64,000 bases of DNA from Triglochin maritima (lineage: Eukaryota; Streptophyta; Magnoliopsida; Alismatales; Juncaginaceae), in the NCBI GenBank assembly GCA_963682175.1, contig OY821771.1, forward strand, positions 13,639,001-13,703,000, in the 5' to 3' direction. A program made the position numbers and the translations under genes. The notes beneath the pieces are model-generated. The model did no database searches and was not told where the DNA came from. It worked only from the letters and a program-made list of their open reading frames with translations. Within the stretch, counting starts at the first letter, position 1. Each line of letters begins with the position of its first letter. Below, one piece after another: positions 34,796 to 44,749 of the stretch.

Positions 34796-34950
34796 TCCTC
34801 CTTTTTAATACATGGGTATGTCATTTTTAATACATGAGTTTGTCCTTTCTAGTACATGGGTTTCTCCTTTTTAATACAAGATTTTGCCTTTTTTATAATA
34901 ATAGTTTGTCCTTTTGATATATTAGGTTTGTCCTTTTTATAATAAGAGTT
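34796..34950. repeat. Tandem repeat of TTTGTCCTTTTTAATACA-type unit
   Basis: Six degenerate units of about 27 bp, each with TTTGTCCTTT and ATACATG or ATAATA. Non-coding. Confidence 0.65.
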
Positions 34951-35001
34951 TGCAACATGGAGACTCGTCTAGAAACTCCGTCCAGAAACTCCGTTCAAAT
35001 T

Positions 35002-35121
35002 CGTCCAGAAACTCCATCCCGATTTCGTCCAGACTTTTGTCTCGATTTGTCCATACTTAGTCCAGAAGTCTAGACAAATCTGGATGAAATCTGGACGAAA
35101 TCGAGATGGAGTTTCTGGACG
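35002..35121. repeat. Foldback: 32-bp inverted repeat with 56-bp loop
   Basis: Arms 35,002-35,033 and 35,090-35,121 are reverse complements with one mismatch. Each arm begins or ends with CGTCCAGAAACTCCAT and TTTCGTCCAGA or the complements. GTCCAGAAACTCC also repeats just upstream (34,968-34,998). RNA read through this could form a long hairpin. Confidence 0.9.
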
Positions 35122-35488
35122 ATTCTCCATGTCGGGGATATGGAACGACATATGGATGAGTTTCTGAAGTAATATTGTGATGTAATTTGTGTTGTTAGAG
35201 ATTTTATGTTTATTTAAAACATTATTTCAGGTTTATCTACTAAATTCCAAATTTATTCGGGTTTATTTCATAAATTTCAGATTTATTTGTGTTTATATTG
35301 TAAAATTCAGGTTTAAACATAAAATAATAAACGAGCAATCGAGCGAGCGAGCCGCTCGCGAGCCGAGCACGAGTGTGAGCGCGTTTTTCTGCTCGACTTG
35401 CCTATTGATCGAGCGACGAGCGGGTGAAAATCCTTATCGAGTCGATCTCGATCTGAGCCCGCTCGCTCAATTATGAATCGTTTACACC

Positions 35489-35798
35489 ACCAGATCCATC
35501 CCACACCCATTTACGCAACAGGCACATGGGGGAGAATACGGGTATGGGGTTGGTAAAACAAGTATATAACCATAACTGGTACTCGTTTATGAGGTGAGTA
35601 TGCATATCATCGTGCTCAAATGTCTCATTTGCAACCCTAAATTTAGGTGTCAGGTAACGTGTTAATTAGGAGATTATTGAAATATACTAACTAAGATGCT
35701 TCTGATCTTTTGTATTATTTGTTACTGGTGTTCATAATAATCTTCCAATTCTACTCCCTCCGTGTTGTCGTATTTATTAGGCATACTAATTACATTAT
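35489..35798. other. Decayed MITE-like DNA, no gene
   Basis: GGGTATGGGG and CATTTGCAACCCTAAATT near 35,540-35,645 recall hAT MITE ends and have distant similarity to GTACGGGTATTCG at 30,186-30,198. The rest is AT-rich. Confidence 0.3.
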
Positions 35799-35807
35799 TT
35801 ACATATA

Positions 35808-37478
35808 GGCGGATTTTTAAAATAGATTTATATAAAAAAATAGCTCAATAGATCTCCGTCCAAGATATTTATGAAACTGAGCATGCCTTCACCATGTAGT
35901 GACACGTAGTAGAGGCGGTTTTTAGCTTTTTAACATGGTCAAACTCGACAACACTAACCCCAAATTCTTAAAGAACTCGGCGACCACAATGGCAAGTTCA
36001 TTAGAACTTATGGTCGAGTTCACTTCGGGGTAAGTTGAGATCCCGACAGTTGCAGTGCCGAGTTATCATATGGAACCCGACATCCACGTTGTCGAGTTCA
36101 CACTTGGGTAGGCCAATGAAAACCCCTCCTGTTGGATTACCAGGAGTTGCAGGAGCATCATTGGGTGTTAGATGGAGAACATCGAGGTCGTATAAAGGGA
36201 GTGTGAAGACTTGTACGATCAATTTGTACAAAAATGAGTTGAATAAACAAGAACACGTCAATGTGTTAAGGGATTCTTATGCAAGATTGGATTTGCAAGA
36301 AATCCCACCCATGTGCATCCAGGGTGCTCATGTGTTGATGAGTAGGACATAGTTGATTTCTGACCGAGTTATGTTATAGTTTGGTATGCAACATATTCCG
36401 AAGTCGATGAAGAGATGTAGAGCATGATCTGCTCGAGGAAGGACATACGTCAACTGGATAGAAGAAAATGCAAGATACATCGAGCATTGGTTGCACAAGA
36501 GGGATCACATTCAAGAACGATCATCGTTAGGTGAATCGCAAGCAGACAGTCAAAGCTTGTACATTTAGTGGTATTGGAATATCATTGTTCGTTGGATCGT
36601 GCCCCACCCTCCTTCTAGACCCGTAGAGTATAGGCTCACCGCGGGCAGAGAAAGAAATATGGTAAATGTGATATAATTTGATAATTATATTTAATAATTA
36701 TCATAATTACTAATATGATATTTTGGTCATAGGTACTCAATATGGCCAACATACACAACAACGTTCACTGTATCGGTCTAAGAGTGAAAGATAAAGATGT
36801 TGAAGCATATTCGATGACAAAAAACCTGAAGGAAAAGATTAAAGCATTTTTGGCTTGCTTCACAAACCCATGATCCTTCCATTAAGCTCAATTAGGATAT
36901 GCCAATACTTTAAGATCCACCACATCATTAAGAAGTTGCATAGGAAGTCTTACACGCAGAGAGAAGTGGTTGTGGAGGAGGAAGCTGCAAACAAAGGGTT
37001 ACTGACACAAGTTCACGATGCACCTGTGGAAAGCATAGAAGAACCACCAAGACGTGGACGTGGACAACCCAGGGGCCCACTCAAAAGGAAGTACAGATTG
37101 AGAGGACAATGCTTTGGGTAGTGACGGGATTGTGGGTTATGGATGAATTGTAATTGTATTATTGATAATGAATTAAATTTATTGCATTTTGTGTGTCAAT
37201 TTGTTTGTTTGAATCAGGTTTAATATGATCTTATGCTAGACTTGTATTGTGTGGTGTGAACTTACATTATATGTTTGTTAGATGTTAAGGTTTTTTTTGC
37301 AGGTAAATGTATAAGCCCTGTACAAAAATGTTAAGAAATAAAGGTCGGAGGGATACTGCAAGAACTTGACATTCTAAACGTCGAGTTCTCTTTACAAAGG
37401 GAGGCCTAGTTTCATAAATATTTTGGAGGTTGGCCTATTATGCCAATTTTTTAATAAATCTATTTTAAATAATCTACC
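35808..37478 (+). mobile_element. MULE carrying a plant mobile domain gene
   Basis: Perfect 9-bp TSD TTACATATA at 35,799-35,807 and 37,479-37,487, the hallmark length of Mutator-like elements. Termini GGCGGATTTTTAAAATAG and, inverted, GGTAGATTATTTAAAATAG open a TIR of about 75-85 bp (35,808-35,885 and 37,400-37,478) that also shares ATATTTATGAAACT. Just inside, GTCGAGTTC words recur on both sides (36,006, 36,093, 37,379). No MULE transposase is present; the cargo is a plant mobile domain ORF, now broken. Confidence 0.9.
36100..37121 (+). pseudogene. Plant mobile domain (PMD) protein gene remnant
   Basis: PMD is a plant domain shared by transposable elements and by MAIN/MAIL genome-silencing proteins. 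Plus-strand blocks: LGVRWRTSRSYKGSVKTCTI (about 36,150-36,215), LQEIPPMCIQGAHVLMSRT (to 36,352), DRVMLQFGMQHIPKSM (about 36,362-36,412, the family's RQFG..IP block), then YVNWIEENARYIEHW (about 36,447-36,493) and RWIVPHPPSRPVEYRL. After an intron-like gap at 36,660-36,732 come a coiled region and a basic tail RRGRGQPRGPLKRKYRLRG ending at 37,121. Frameshifts or stops near 36,352, 36,415, 36,570 and 36,870 prevent a full product. The N-terminal half is missing. Lying within MULE TIRs, it is transposon cargo rather than a host gene. Confidence 0.7.
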
Positions 37479-37504
37479 TTACATATAAGCTTGCAATTGG
37501 ATTT

Positions 37505-37660
37505 TCTAAGTTAGATCAAACACTAATCTAGAGGGGGTGAATATATTATTTGCTAATTTAACTTAACAAAGCACAATTAACAAAAGTAATGAAAAGATTG
37601 CAAACCAATAGTCAACTCCGGAGATCACACCACCGTGATCTAGTCCTCTCCGATGAGGTC
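37505..37660 (-). mobile_element. Truncated 3' LTR-D of Copia-D
   Basis: Matches 60,670-60,835 at shared blocks such as CTAGAGGGG, AACAAAAGTAATGAAAAG, TTGCAAACCAA and CACACCACCGTGATCTAG. Similarity stops near 37,660, where it meets, through about 30 unassigned bases, a plus-strand LTR-C fragment. Only the end of the LTR is kept. Confidence 0.82.
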
Positions 37661-37689
37661 CTCTTGTTATTTTCGGTTGTACGAACTAC

Positions 37690-37751
37690 TTTTTGCGTTC
37701 AACCGTTAAACCTTTACCCTGGCCAAAACCCTCAGAACGGTCGACCGCCCA
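37690..37751 (+). mobile_element. LTR-C copy 4, left fragment (right part at 57,906-58,678)
   Basis: TTTACCCTGGCCAAAACC and CGGTCGACCG match LTR-C copy 3 read inverted at 56,349-56,390. The sequence that follows in copy 3 continues here only at 57,906, so the Gypsy-A element sits in the middle of this LTR-C. The start of this LTR-C is missing. Confidence 0.75.
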
Positions 37752-38660
37752 TGTTTCGATTAAAGTTTAAACCACAAGTGCACGACATCAGTGAAGACGC
37801 GGCAAGTACTAGTCGAGTCCACAGAGATGTGTGTCAACTTTGGTTCTTCAGAAATGAAGTGGAAAATATGAGGAGAAGAAGTTTGATTACACTAAACTAA
37901 CAACTAATAAACGGGAAAGATGAAAGCACAAGACTAAATAAAACAAAACTAAGCAACTAACAAACAAGAAAAATGAAATTCAGTAAGGAAAACCCCTAAG
38001 GTGTGGCGTGTGTGTACACATGTAATAAGGTGATGAAGAATGCATTCAATAAGACACAAGTATAGATTGTGTTTTCATGCATAGGAAGTGTCTAATGGTT
38101 GTGGTAAGACCTACCAATCCAATCACTAACCTAGTTGATTAACATAAGCATACACAAGATGGTATTAAGAACCTAAAAAAGCATTGGAGGTGTCTAAAAG
38201 TTGTAGCAAAACCCACAACCATGCAAAATTGGGTTAGATTCAGACCAAAATGGACCGCCAATTGGCGGTCACTTTTTGTCTGATATGATCCAATTTTGGT
38301 TATCTTCTTAAATGCTTCAATTCTTCACGTGAGGTGCACAAGGATCAGTCATTCGAGTCTGGACCTGAATATAATTGTCAAAATACTCCTCATGATGGTG
38401 TGGAATTTCTCAGTTTGCTATTTGGTCCTTCCAGTTTACATTTAGGTCATTCCCACTTGTAGATGGGTCCTTCTGTATGATGAACATGTCCAGTTTGCTT
38501 TATTTAAGTCATTTCTTCTTATATTTCAGCCCATTTCTCTTCTGTTCTCTTATTTATTACTTAATACCTGAAAATAAAAAACAAACACTCGAGTAGCACA
38601 AAATTGAAGTAAAATTAAGAATATATAGCATTAATATGATGTATGATATGCTACTAATCA
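37752..38660 (-). mobile_element. 3' LTR of Gypsy-A (LTR-A copy 4, internally deleted)
   Basis: Only 909 bp against about 1.4 kb for the 5' LTR: the segment with the stable CCACCCCCAAAGGGG block and TATA region is missing between about 38,205 and 38,225. Ends and sequence otherwise match the 5' LTR. Confidence 0.82.
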
Positions 38661-38676
38661 AATACCCCCACACTAC
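38661..38676 (-). promoter_or_regulatory. Polypurine-like tract next to 3' LTR of Gypsy-A
   Basis: On the minus strand GTAGTGTGGGGGTATT directly precedes the LTR, in the place of the plus-strand primer. The same tract precedes the LTR at 50,182 (AGGTGTGGGGGTATT). Confidence 0.6.
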
Positions 38677-39362
38677 CTTTTTCTAGTCTCGAGCAAAACA
38701 AAGAAAGAGAAAAACGAAAGAAAGAAAAAACATACGAAAAACAGGGAAATCCGAAATCACTTTCGTAGGAATCACAGTTGCACTTAGCATGTGCAACAAG
38801 CCGTTAATTCTTCTTGTCGCCAAAGAGGAGTGTTGTCTCTTGAGGGTTTTCAGCGGATATACCCACAAAATTTGAACATTGATGCATTGTTCAACCTAGC
38901 GACACGACTCGATGGACCTACTTTTGTCGATCATTGGAAACGGTAATCCTATGGGTTGACTCTATATATGTATCTTGTCCACACACCTAGCCCAGGGAAC
39001 CATTTGTGCAAGTTAATTAAGGAATGAAGTAGAAGACATGGCAACCTTAATATCCTGAAATGAGACGTTGTGTAAAGTCCATTAATGTTCTTATTTGTAT
39101 TTTTTTTCTTCTTTTTTCATCATTTTCTTTTTTTCTCGAGAACAAGGAATTAAAACTGGTTGGTGTTTAATTCTCCATGGGTCCGGTGTCGTTCATCATT
39201 GCCTGTGAGGACTTACACTATCACATACACCTTCCCCCAAATCTCCACATAGGGCGATCCCTACCACCAGTGTAACGGAAGTTCGGTCAGTGCAAACCAA
39301 GTCATATGACTCAAAAGCACTAGGTACTAAGTCCCTTCGGACCTAATTTCCCGAGTGATAGT
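38677..39362 (-). other. Gypsy-A untranslated 3' internal region, part 1
   Basis: Matches 50,198-50,844 closely (shared CTAGTCYCGAGCAAAACAAA, GCGGATATACCCACAAAAT, CATCATTGCCT and CCCTACCACC). No ORF. The match continues across CACTA-3 at 44,750, which shows where that element inserted. Confidence 0.8.
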
Positions 39363-39680
39363 CACTATTGGAAAAAAGATTTTCACGTCGGTTTTTTGAC
39401 CATATCACGTCGGGTTTACTTGTCCAATATACCGACGTGGTAATTGGGGGACGTAATAGGGATCATAAATTCACGTCGGTTGGAATTTGACGTTATATTA
39501 TAAATATCACGTCAGATATAAGCAAATTCGACGTGATATTTAGCAAATATTACGTCGGATTTGCCTTCAACCAACATGATATTTCCTGTATATCACGTCG
39601 GATAAGCTTGTATCCGACGTGATATAGGTAATATAACGTTGGTTTTCCAACATCCAACGTGATAAAGTTCAGTTAAAAAT
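39363..39680. repeat. Left terminus and subterminal repeats of CACTA-3
   Basis: About ten TATCACGTCGGTT-type units in both orientations following the terminal CACTATTGG. Confidence 0.88.
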
Positions 39681-39899
39681 GATTAATTTGTGATTTAATA
39701 TACACATTGACAATCACAATCACATTAATAATCGCATCACATTCACAAACACAATGCAATGATGACATTCAAGTTATTAATTCACAATCACATAAGCACA
39801 TAATCACATTCAAACTAACATTCAATGTCTCAATTTCCATTCAAGTAAACAAAACAAGTTGAAATTCATATGAAAAAGGAGTTTTCACGTAACATAAAA

Positions 39900-41700
39900 A
39901 TGATCATCAACTTACAAGCATCCGTGTGATGAAAAAGGAAGACCACATCTCTCGTGTTCTATCGAGCTCAGATTGTGAATATGGAACCAGATTTTCTCCA
40001 AAGACCTACAAATTAAACAAAGACATGTAAACATACAACTTTATCAAAATAAGATGTGTATCGCATTATAAGGTAGAAGCTACATTTTACCTCTCGTAAA
40101 TCTCCTTCCTGCAAACCCAACTCCACAATTTCTTCCATATATCTCATGATGTAGTACCCACACTCTGTATTTCTAGTTTGTCTATGGTACTACAATCAAG
40201 ACATAATTTTGTTGTTTACGAAACAAAATTAATTGAAAATATAGAACTTATTGTTTCAAAAATAATATAATTATCCTACCCTCGTAACATGCAAAGTTGA
40301 TGTTTTTTGGCTTCTTTTATGCCCCAATTCTTTATATATCCATAACTTTACATAAATGGTTAAATATTGGAATTTGTAATAAAATTTGAAAGATACAACG
40401 TATTATAATGTTTTAAACTAGTAATTTAATAAAAGTTACAATTGCACAATCTACTTCAAATCTTTTCTGGGTTTGTCCGAAGCTAAATAATCCAACCAAT
40501 ATGCAATATTTGTATCGGGACAAATAAGAACTAACATCCAATGATGACTACACAAAAATCATTCAAAAACATAATAAATTAATTTTAATACTACATGTAT
40601 TATATAAAATAAGTAAAAACATAGATCTCCCAATATGGTGAAAAATCATACTTCTTGTTCTCCTCAGACATCAGCTTCTCAATATTTTGTGGTCGGTTGT
40701 CATCGTTTTGTCGTCTCGGTTGACAGAGCAATGTTGGACATAAATATCCAAACATCTATCCATAAGGCATTTGGTAAAGGCACCTACACACAAATATATA
40801 TATATATATATATATTAAAATCAATAATTTAAATGTCAAATCTTAAAACATAAACAAATACTGTAAAAAGTAATATATATATGAATAACTTACTTTAAAC
40901 AAACTTGAACGATTGTTATATTCAATTCATCAGACTTTAGAAATTGCATGACATCACTCATGAATACATACAATTTTGGTTGTAAGCCGTCTACAGTTGT
41001 GGAGCCTACGACTTTTTCTCCATAACACTATCCACAACATCGCCCTCAGATTTAAATTTTATGAAATTATATTATAATAAATAGTTTTTTGGAAAGACAT
41101 TTTCATTAAACCCGTCAAGATTTTTGGATCCCATGGCCTGTGGAGGTTCAACCTTTAACATAAAAATAAACATGTTAGAACATTTACTAATTCAACAATA
41201 TATGATGACCATCAAATCGTATTTAAATTCTAAATGAATACCTTTTTATTCTTTTTCATTTTTATTAAACAACGTGGCCATTGTAATACATAGCCTTCGA
41301 CCACCCCAACCGTATGAACTTCAGATTCGGGTATTGGCAAGAATGTTTAACATCAACTGGCTTATCTAAAGTACCTGTTGCATTTTTTGATCAGATTCTT
41401 GCCCCGTGATGCGTCTTCAACGCATATACATTTCCATAAACTACGAGTCGCAAATTGGGATCTTTTACAAAAAGTCCACATTCGCGTACATCCTTTAAAT
41501 AGATTTAAGTTAAAATTAACAACTATCAAGAACTAACAAACACAAACGTAATTAAATTTTTACCTCAATTGTTTCTTTTTCCTAAGTTGTTTGTATTGAT
41601 ATTTCCTAAATTATAGGTGGTACTAGACGGGTTGGCTTCACGATTATATCTTCAGGATTAACACTCGACATGCTCCAAGGCGTTGGCATATTAAAAGGTA
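39900..41700 (-). pseudogene. Ulp1-like C48 cysteine protease gene of CACTA-3
   Basis: Minus-strand exons: SHHWMLVLICPDTNIAYWLD near 40,485-40,545 (His and Asp motifs), NTECGYYIMRYMEEIVELGL at 40,100-40,180 (nucleophile Cys codon 40,160-40,162), and a last exon near 39,915-40,005 with NLVPYSQSELDRTREMWSSF. Introns are AT-rich with GT/AG borders; one holds a (TA)n tract at about 40,794-40,815. Upstream coding DNA (41,600-40,950) is only partly readable. It is the least damaged catalytic core of the three Ulp1-like copies, but upstream exons are disrupted. Confidence 0.75.
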
Positions 41701-41757
41701 GGTTGTTCATTGAATAGAGATTTTTTATCATACTCTCCAAATCTCCCATCCTTTGCC

Positions 41758-42501
41758 TTAATTCCTTATTTCCCGAGTAAACCCCCGATCTGAAGACGAC
41801 GACGACCCAAAGTATTGTCGAATTCTAATTCGACTATCCACACCTCGAACTCGTCCCAGATGCTCATCTTTACCCAAAGCCATGCATAATATGTCAAACT
41901 GGGAATCATGACAAACCGGACAACAATGCAAATTTTCATATTCAGTCCTATATAATATGCAATCATTAGGGTATGAATGTATTTTCCTATACTGCATACC
42001 CATCGAACACAAGATTTTTTTAGCCTCTTATGTACGGTCTGGAAGTTCATTCTTTTCTGGAAGAAATTCTTTTAACAATTTAAGTAAGGCAGTAAAACTA
42101 ACATCACTCCAACCGTTCGAGGCTTTCAAGGTATATAATTGTAACACTGCAGACAATATACTAAAATCGGTGCAACCCTGATACAAAGGTTTTTCATTGT
42201 CGAACAACAGACTAATAAGTACTTGCGGTTTATCATCAAACTTATCGGCAACATCTCGAATTATATCCTCTAACCGTTCTTCATCATCAACATCTTGATT
42301 TGAAGGACTATTACTTTCTTTCTTCTTACGAGTTTCATTCTCACAATTCCATATCCAACGTGTGTATCCTTCATCAAAACATTTCTCAAACAGGTGAGTC
42401 TTGATCTCCTTTATATCTCTTAAGAACATGTTAAGGCACTTCCTACATGGACATAAGTCATTTCCTTCGTTTCTAATATGCACATTCTTTCTAATATGCA
42501 C
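41758..42501 (-). pseudogene. TNP2 N-terminal region fused in frame to Transposase_24 C terminus
   Basis: From 42,501 the minus strand encodes the transposase-associated domain (CPCRKCLNMF, HLFEKCFDEGYTRWIW), then IRDVADKFDDKPQ, ASNGWSDVSFTALLKLLKEF, and after a one-base shift near 42,025 MCSMGMQYRKIHSYPNDCIL and HCCPVCHDSQ. At about 41,900 it passes without a stop into DILCMALGKDEHLGRVRG and QYFGSSS, the C-terminal block of the Transposase_24-like protein. The Transposase_21 core, DUF4218, DUF4216 and most of the second gene were deleted to create the join. A zinc-binding N terminus on an accessory-protein tail would be a possible repressor-like product; that is inference. Confidence 0.75.
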
Positions 42502-42531
42502 ATTCCTACATGGACATAAGTCATTTCCTTC
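42443..42531. repeat. Short tandem duplication at the LTR-A junction in CACTA-3
   Basis: CCTACATGGACATAAGTCAT occurs at about 42,442 and 42,505, and TTCTAATATGCACATTC twice between. The second copy abuts truncated LTR-A, which suggests a repair event at the insertion. Confidence 0.75.
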
Positions 42532-43942
42532 TGGATTGTAACTCAGGAACGACCCAAGTGAAAACCCGGAGGGACTTAAGTGTAAAGAAAAATATGTTGG
42601 TTACAAAACTCCAGAATCTCCTGAATCTGAGGAGTAATTGTACAATTAAAACCAAACGGACTCGAACCAACAGCTCCGGGTGCACCCCACGTGTTTATTA
42701 TGTCAACTAAATTTGTGGTTAATATTTGGAGTCGATCAGAGAAACTTGATCCGCCAGGGGCAGATTAAGATCCACCACTGGCGGATCCGATTAAGAGTTT
42801 GGCTCTCAAATTTTGGTCGCGGGTCGGGTTGTCGGGTAAGAGCATTCCAGGACCTCCAGATCTGATTTACAACCGTCTGATTATGCCCAGATCCATCCAA
42901 ACCCTCTAAACTTCTAAAAATACACTTCTAATGTCTCCTTTCTTCTCCTTCCTCTCTCTCCTCCTTAGGTTAGTTTCTTTTCTTGTTTAGTAGAGTAGGT
43001 TTTATTTCTTGTTTAGTAGTGTAGAGGAGGAGGGGAGGAGCAACCTTGTAATCTTTCATTTTAATATAGTTTAGTTTCATGTTCTTTATCTTGATGTCTT
43101 TACTTTGATACCATTTCCTTTGTGCTTGTTTTCCTTCATTTAGTTTTCTGATTTTCCATTATTGGTTTATGTTGTTTTTATGCATTCTTTAGTGTAGAGA
43201 TGAGTAGAGAGCAGTCCATCTCCATTTGGGGGTGGAGAAGAAGGTGATGTGATTATGTGATGTATTAGGTGTGTTAATCCTACCTTTGAATCTCACATGA
43301 TTTCCTTAACCATCTAATGAGATTTCATTCTTATCTTTGATGTGCTAATGCTCTTAAGTGATGTTTAGCACATGCTTAGATTAGTGAACCTATTTTACGG
43401 GGAATGATGATATGATGTTAAGGATGGAATGGAAGAAGGGAACAAGACATGTGCATGCATGTGCTCATGTTGGCTTTATCTTAATTAATGTCTTGTATAT
43501 TTTAATGATTGTGTTAAATCTTATTTCATGTGGAGACGTAGTTGGATTTGAGTCATGATGTATGTGAACATATTAGCTTCATTTTAATTATTGTCTTGTA
43601 TGTTTTAATGATAAGATTTTATCTTATTTCATGTGGATGCAAAGTTGGAGTTGAGTTTTATGGATTTCATGTATGACATGTTTTGATGAGCACATTTGAA
43701 CACACACACACACATACACATATTTTCATATTCGCTTTCTCTCTCTACCCCTTAAGGGGTTTAGTTTTATTGCTTATTTTCTAATTTTATTTGCTTTGTA
43801 GTGTAATTTTGACCTTAATCGTCTCTTCTTCCCCCACTCGAGTATCATGAATCTGACTCACACATGCTCCCTGTGGACCGACCCATACTTTCTACCGCTT
43901 CAACGCGGTCGTGGACTTGAGATATTATAACTGATTCAATCA
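42532..43942 (+). mobile_element. LTR-A copy 5, 5'-truncated, with following primer-binding site
   Basis: The right end CTGATTCAATCA is intact. Landmarks include CTTGTTTAGTAG, AGTCCATCTCCATTTGG (43,214) and GTGGACTTGAG. The first part of the LTR is missing. Unlike the solo copies it is followed by a primer-binding site, so it is the 5' LTR of an element whose body was deleted near 44,000. Confidence 0.82.
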
Positions 43943-43948
43943 AGTTTT

Positions 43949-43966
43949 TGGCATCATTGCCGGGGA
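43949..43966 (+). promoter_or_regulatory. tRNA-Asp-type primer-binding site
   Basis: TGGCATCATTGCCGGGGA, 15 of 18 matching TGGCGCCGTTGCCGGGGA; the three differences are C-to-T or G-to-A transitions. This site is used by Athila/Tat-type gypsy elements, which classifies the LTR-A family. Confidence 0.82.
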
Positions 43967-44012
43967 AGTTACCACATTGTGCATTAAAATGGAATAGAGA
44001 ATGATAGTGTGA

Positions 44013-44340
44013 TTGTGGGGGAGGATCGGGTTGGGTAGTGGTGGAGGGTTGGGTAGTGGTGGAGGGTTGGGTTGGGTTGTGGAGGCTGGGGTGGGAGTTC
44101 AGATGGGGGAGGAGGGATGGGTCGGGATGGTGGAGGAAGGTGGGGGTTGGGGTCGAAAGGTTGGGGATGGGGTCAGGATGGGGGAGGAGTTAGAGGGCGA
44201 GGAGGGAGGAGAGGAGAATGCATGTTACCCACAAGGAGAGCGTCAGTGTGTTGTGCGTAGGGGTTGGGCGGAGGAGGGAGGTGCATCGTGCGTGGGGTGG
44301 AGGAGGGGTTTGGGCGGAGGAAACAAGGAGTGATAGCGAG
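44013..44340 (-). other. G-rich block, leader side of CACTA-3
   Basis: GGGTAGTGGTGGAGGGTTGG repeated, followed by GGGGAGGAGGGA-type text; the plus strand has many G-runs able to form quadruplexes. Placement mirrors the purine-rich block of CACTA-2. The 106-residue glycine-rich frame is a product of this composition. Confidence 0.5.
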
Positions 44341-44394
44341 AGTGTATCGACAACCGTTTGAAAAGAACCAAACACGTTGGATGCAAATTTACCC

Positions 44395-44749
44395 GATGTG
44401 ATAGCATAGGTTTCACATCGGTTTTATCAAACCGACGTGGTTTGTTGACTCGTTAATGTCGGTTTTATGAAAGCCGACATGACATGTTTTGAGAAATTGG
44501 ATTATATTTTTAAAAAATATAGTTAACCACGTCAGTTTTAGTAAACCAACGTAACGAGGCCATTAAAACACGTCAATTGACAAAAAACCGACAAGATATA
44601 TGTTTAACACGTCGGTTCCTGTATAACCGACATGATAGACACATATGTCACGTTGGTTTTATGAAAACCGATGTGAGAAGGTTGTTTCACGTTGGGTTCT
44701 TTATACCCGACGTGACATGGCAGTGTAATTACTCGTTTTTCCAATAGTG
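44395..44749. repeat. Right subterminal repeats and terminus of CACTA-3
   Basis: About ten CACGTCGGTTTT/AAACCGACGTG units ending in TTTTTCCAATAGTG. Confidence 0.88.

Larger units (their letters stand above)
30664..35488. mobile_element. GCTCG-rich non-autonomous element (hAT-like), split by LTR-A copy 3
   Basis: Clusters of GCTCGCTCG/CGAGC words lie at 30,690-30,760, 34,377-34,480 and 35,330-35,480. The left edge TAGGGTTGTCAAGTTTAG and the right-edge inverse GGTGTAAACGATTC resemble ends of GCTCGAG-rich hAT-type MITEs of plants. The joining DNA 34,481-35,330 includes a CCCTGTTTGGATG MITE-like start at 34,592, tandem repeats and a foldback, so this is probably a composite. Ends are uncertain. 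Confidence 0.35.
39363..44749 (-). mobile_element. CACTA-3, internally deleted CACTA element
   Basis: Perfect 14-bp terminal inverted repeat CACTATTGGAAAAA at 39,363 and its inverse ending 44,749. Flanking triplets AGT and GGG; the uninterrupted paralogue at 50,841-50,849 reads GATAGGAGC, so the original TSD was probably AGG with one change on each side. Genes on the minus strand: TNP2 N-terminal part, a fused Transposase_24 C-terminal part, and a Ulp1-like gene. Most of TNP2 is missing. A truncated LTR-A lies inside. Subterminal repeat unit is that of CACTA-1. Confidence 0.92.

Noticed and set aside
44013..44333. 106-codon glycine-rich protein
   Set aside because: Frame stays open in several registers because of G-rich composition; no start context or homologous block.
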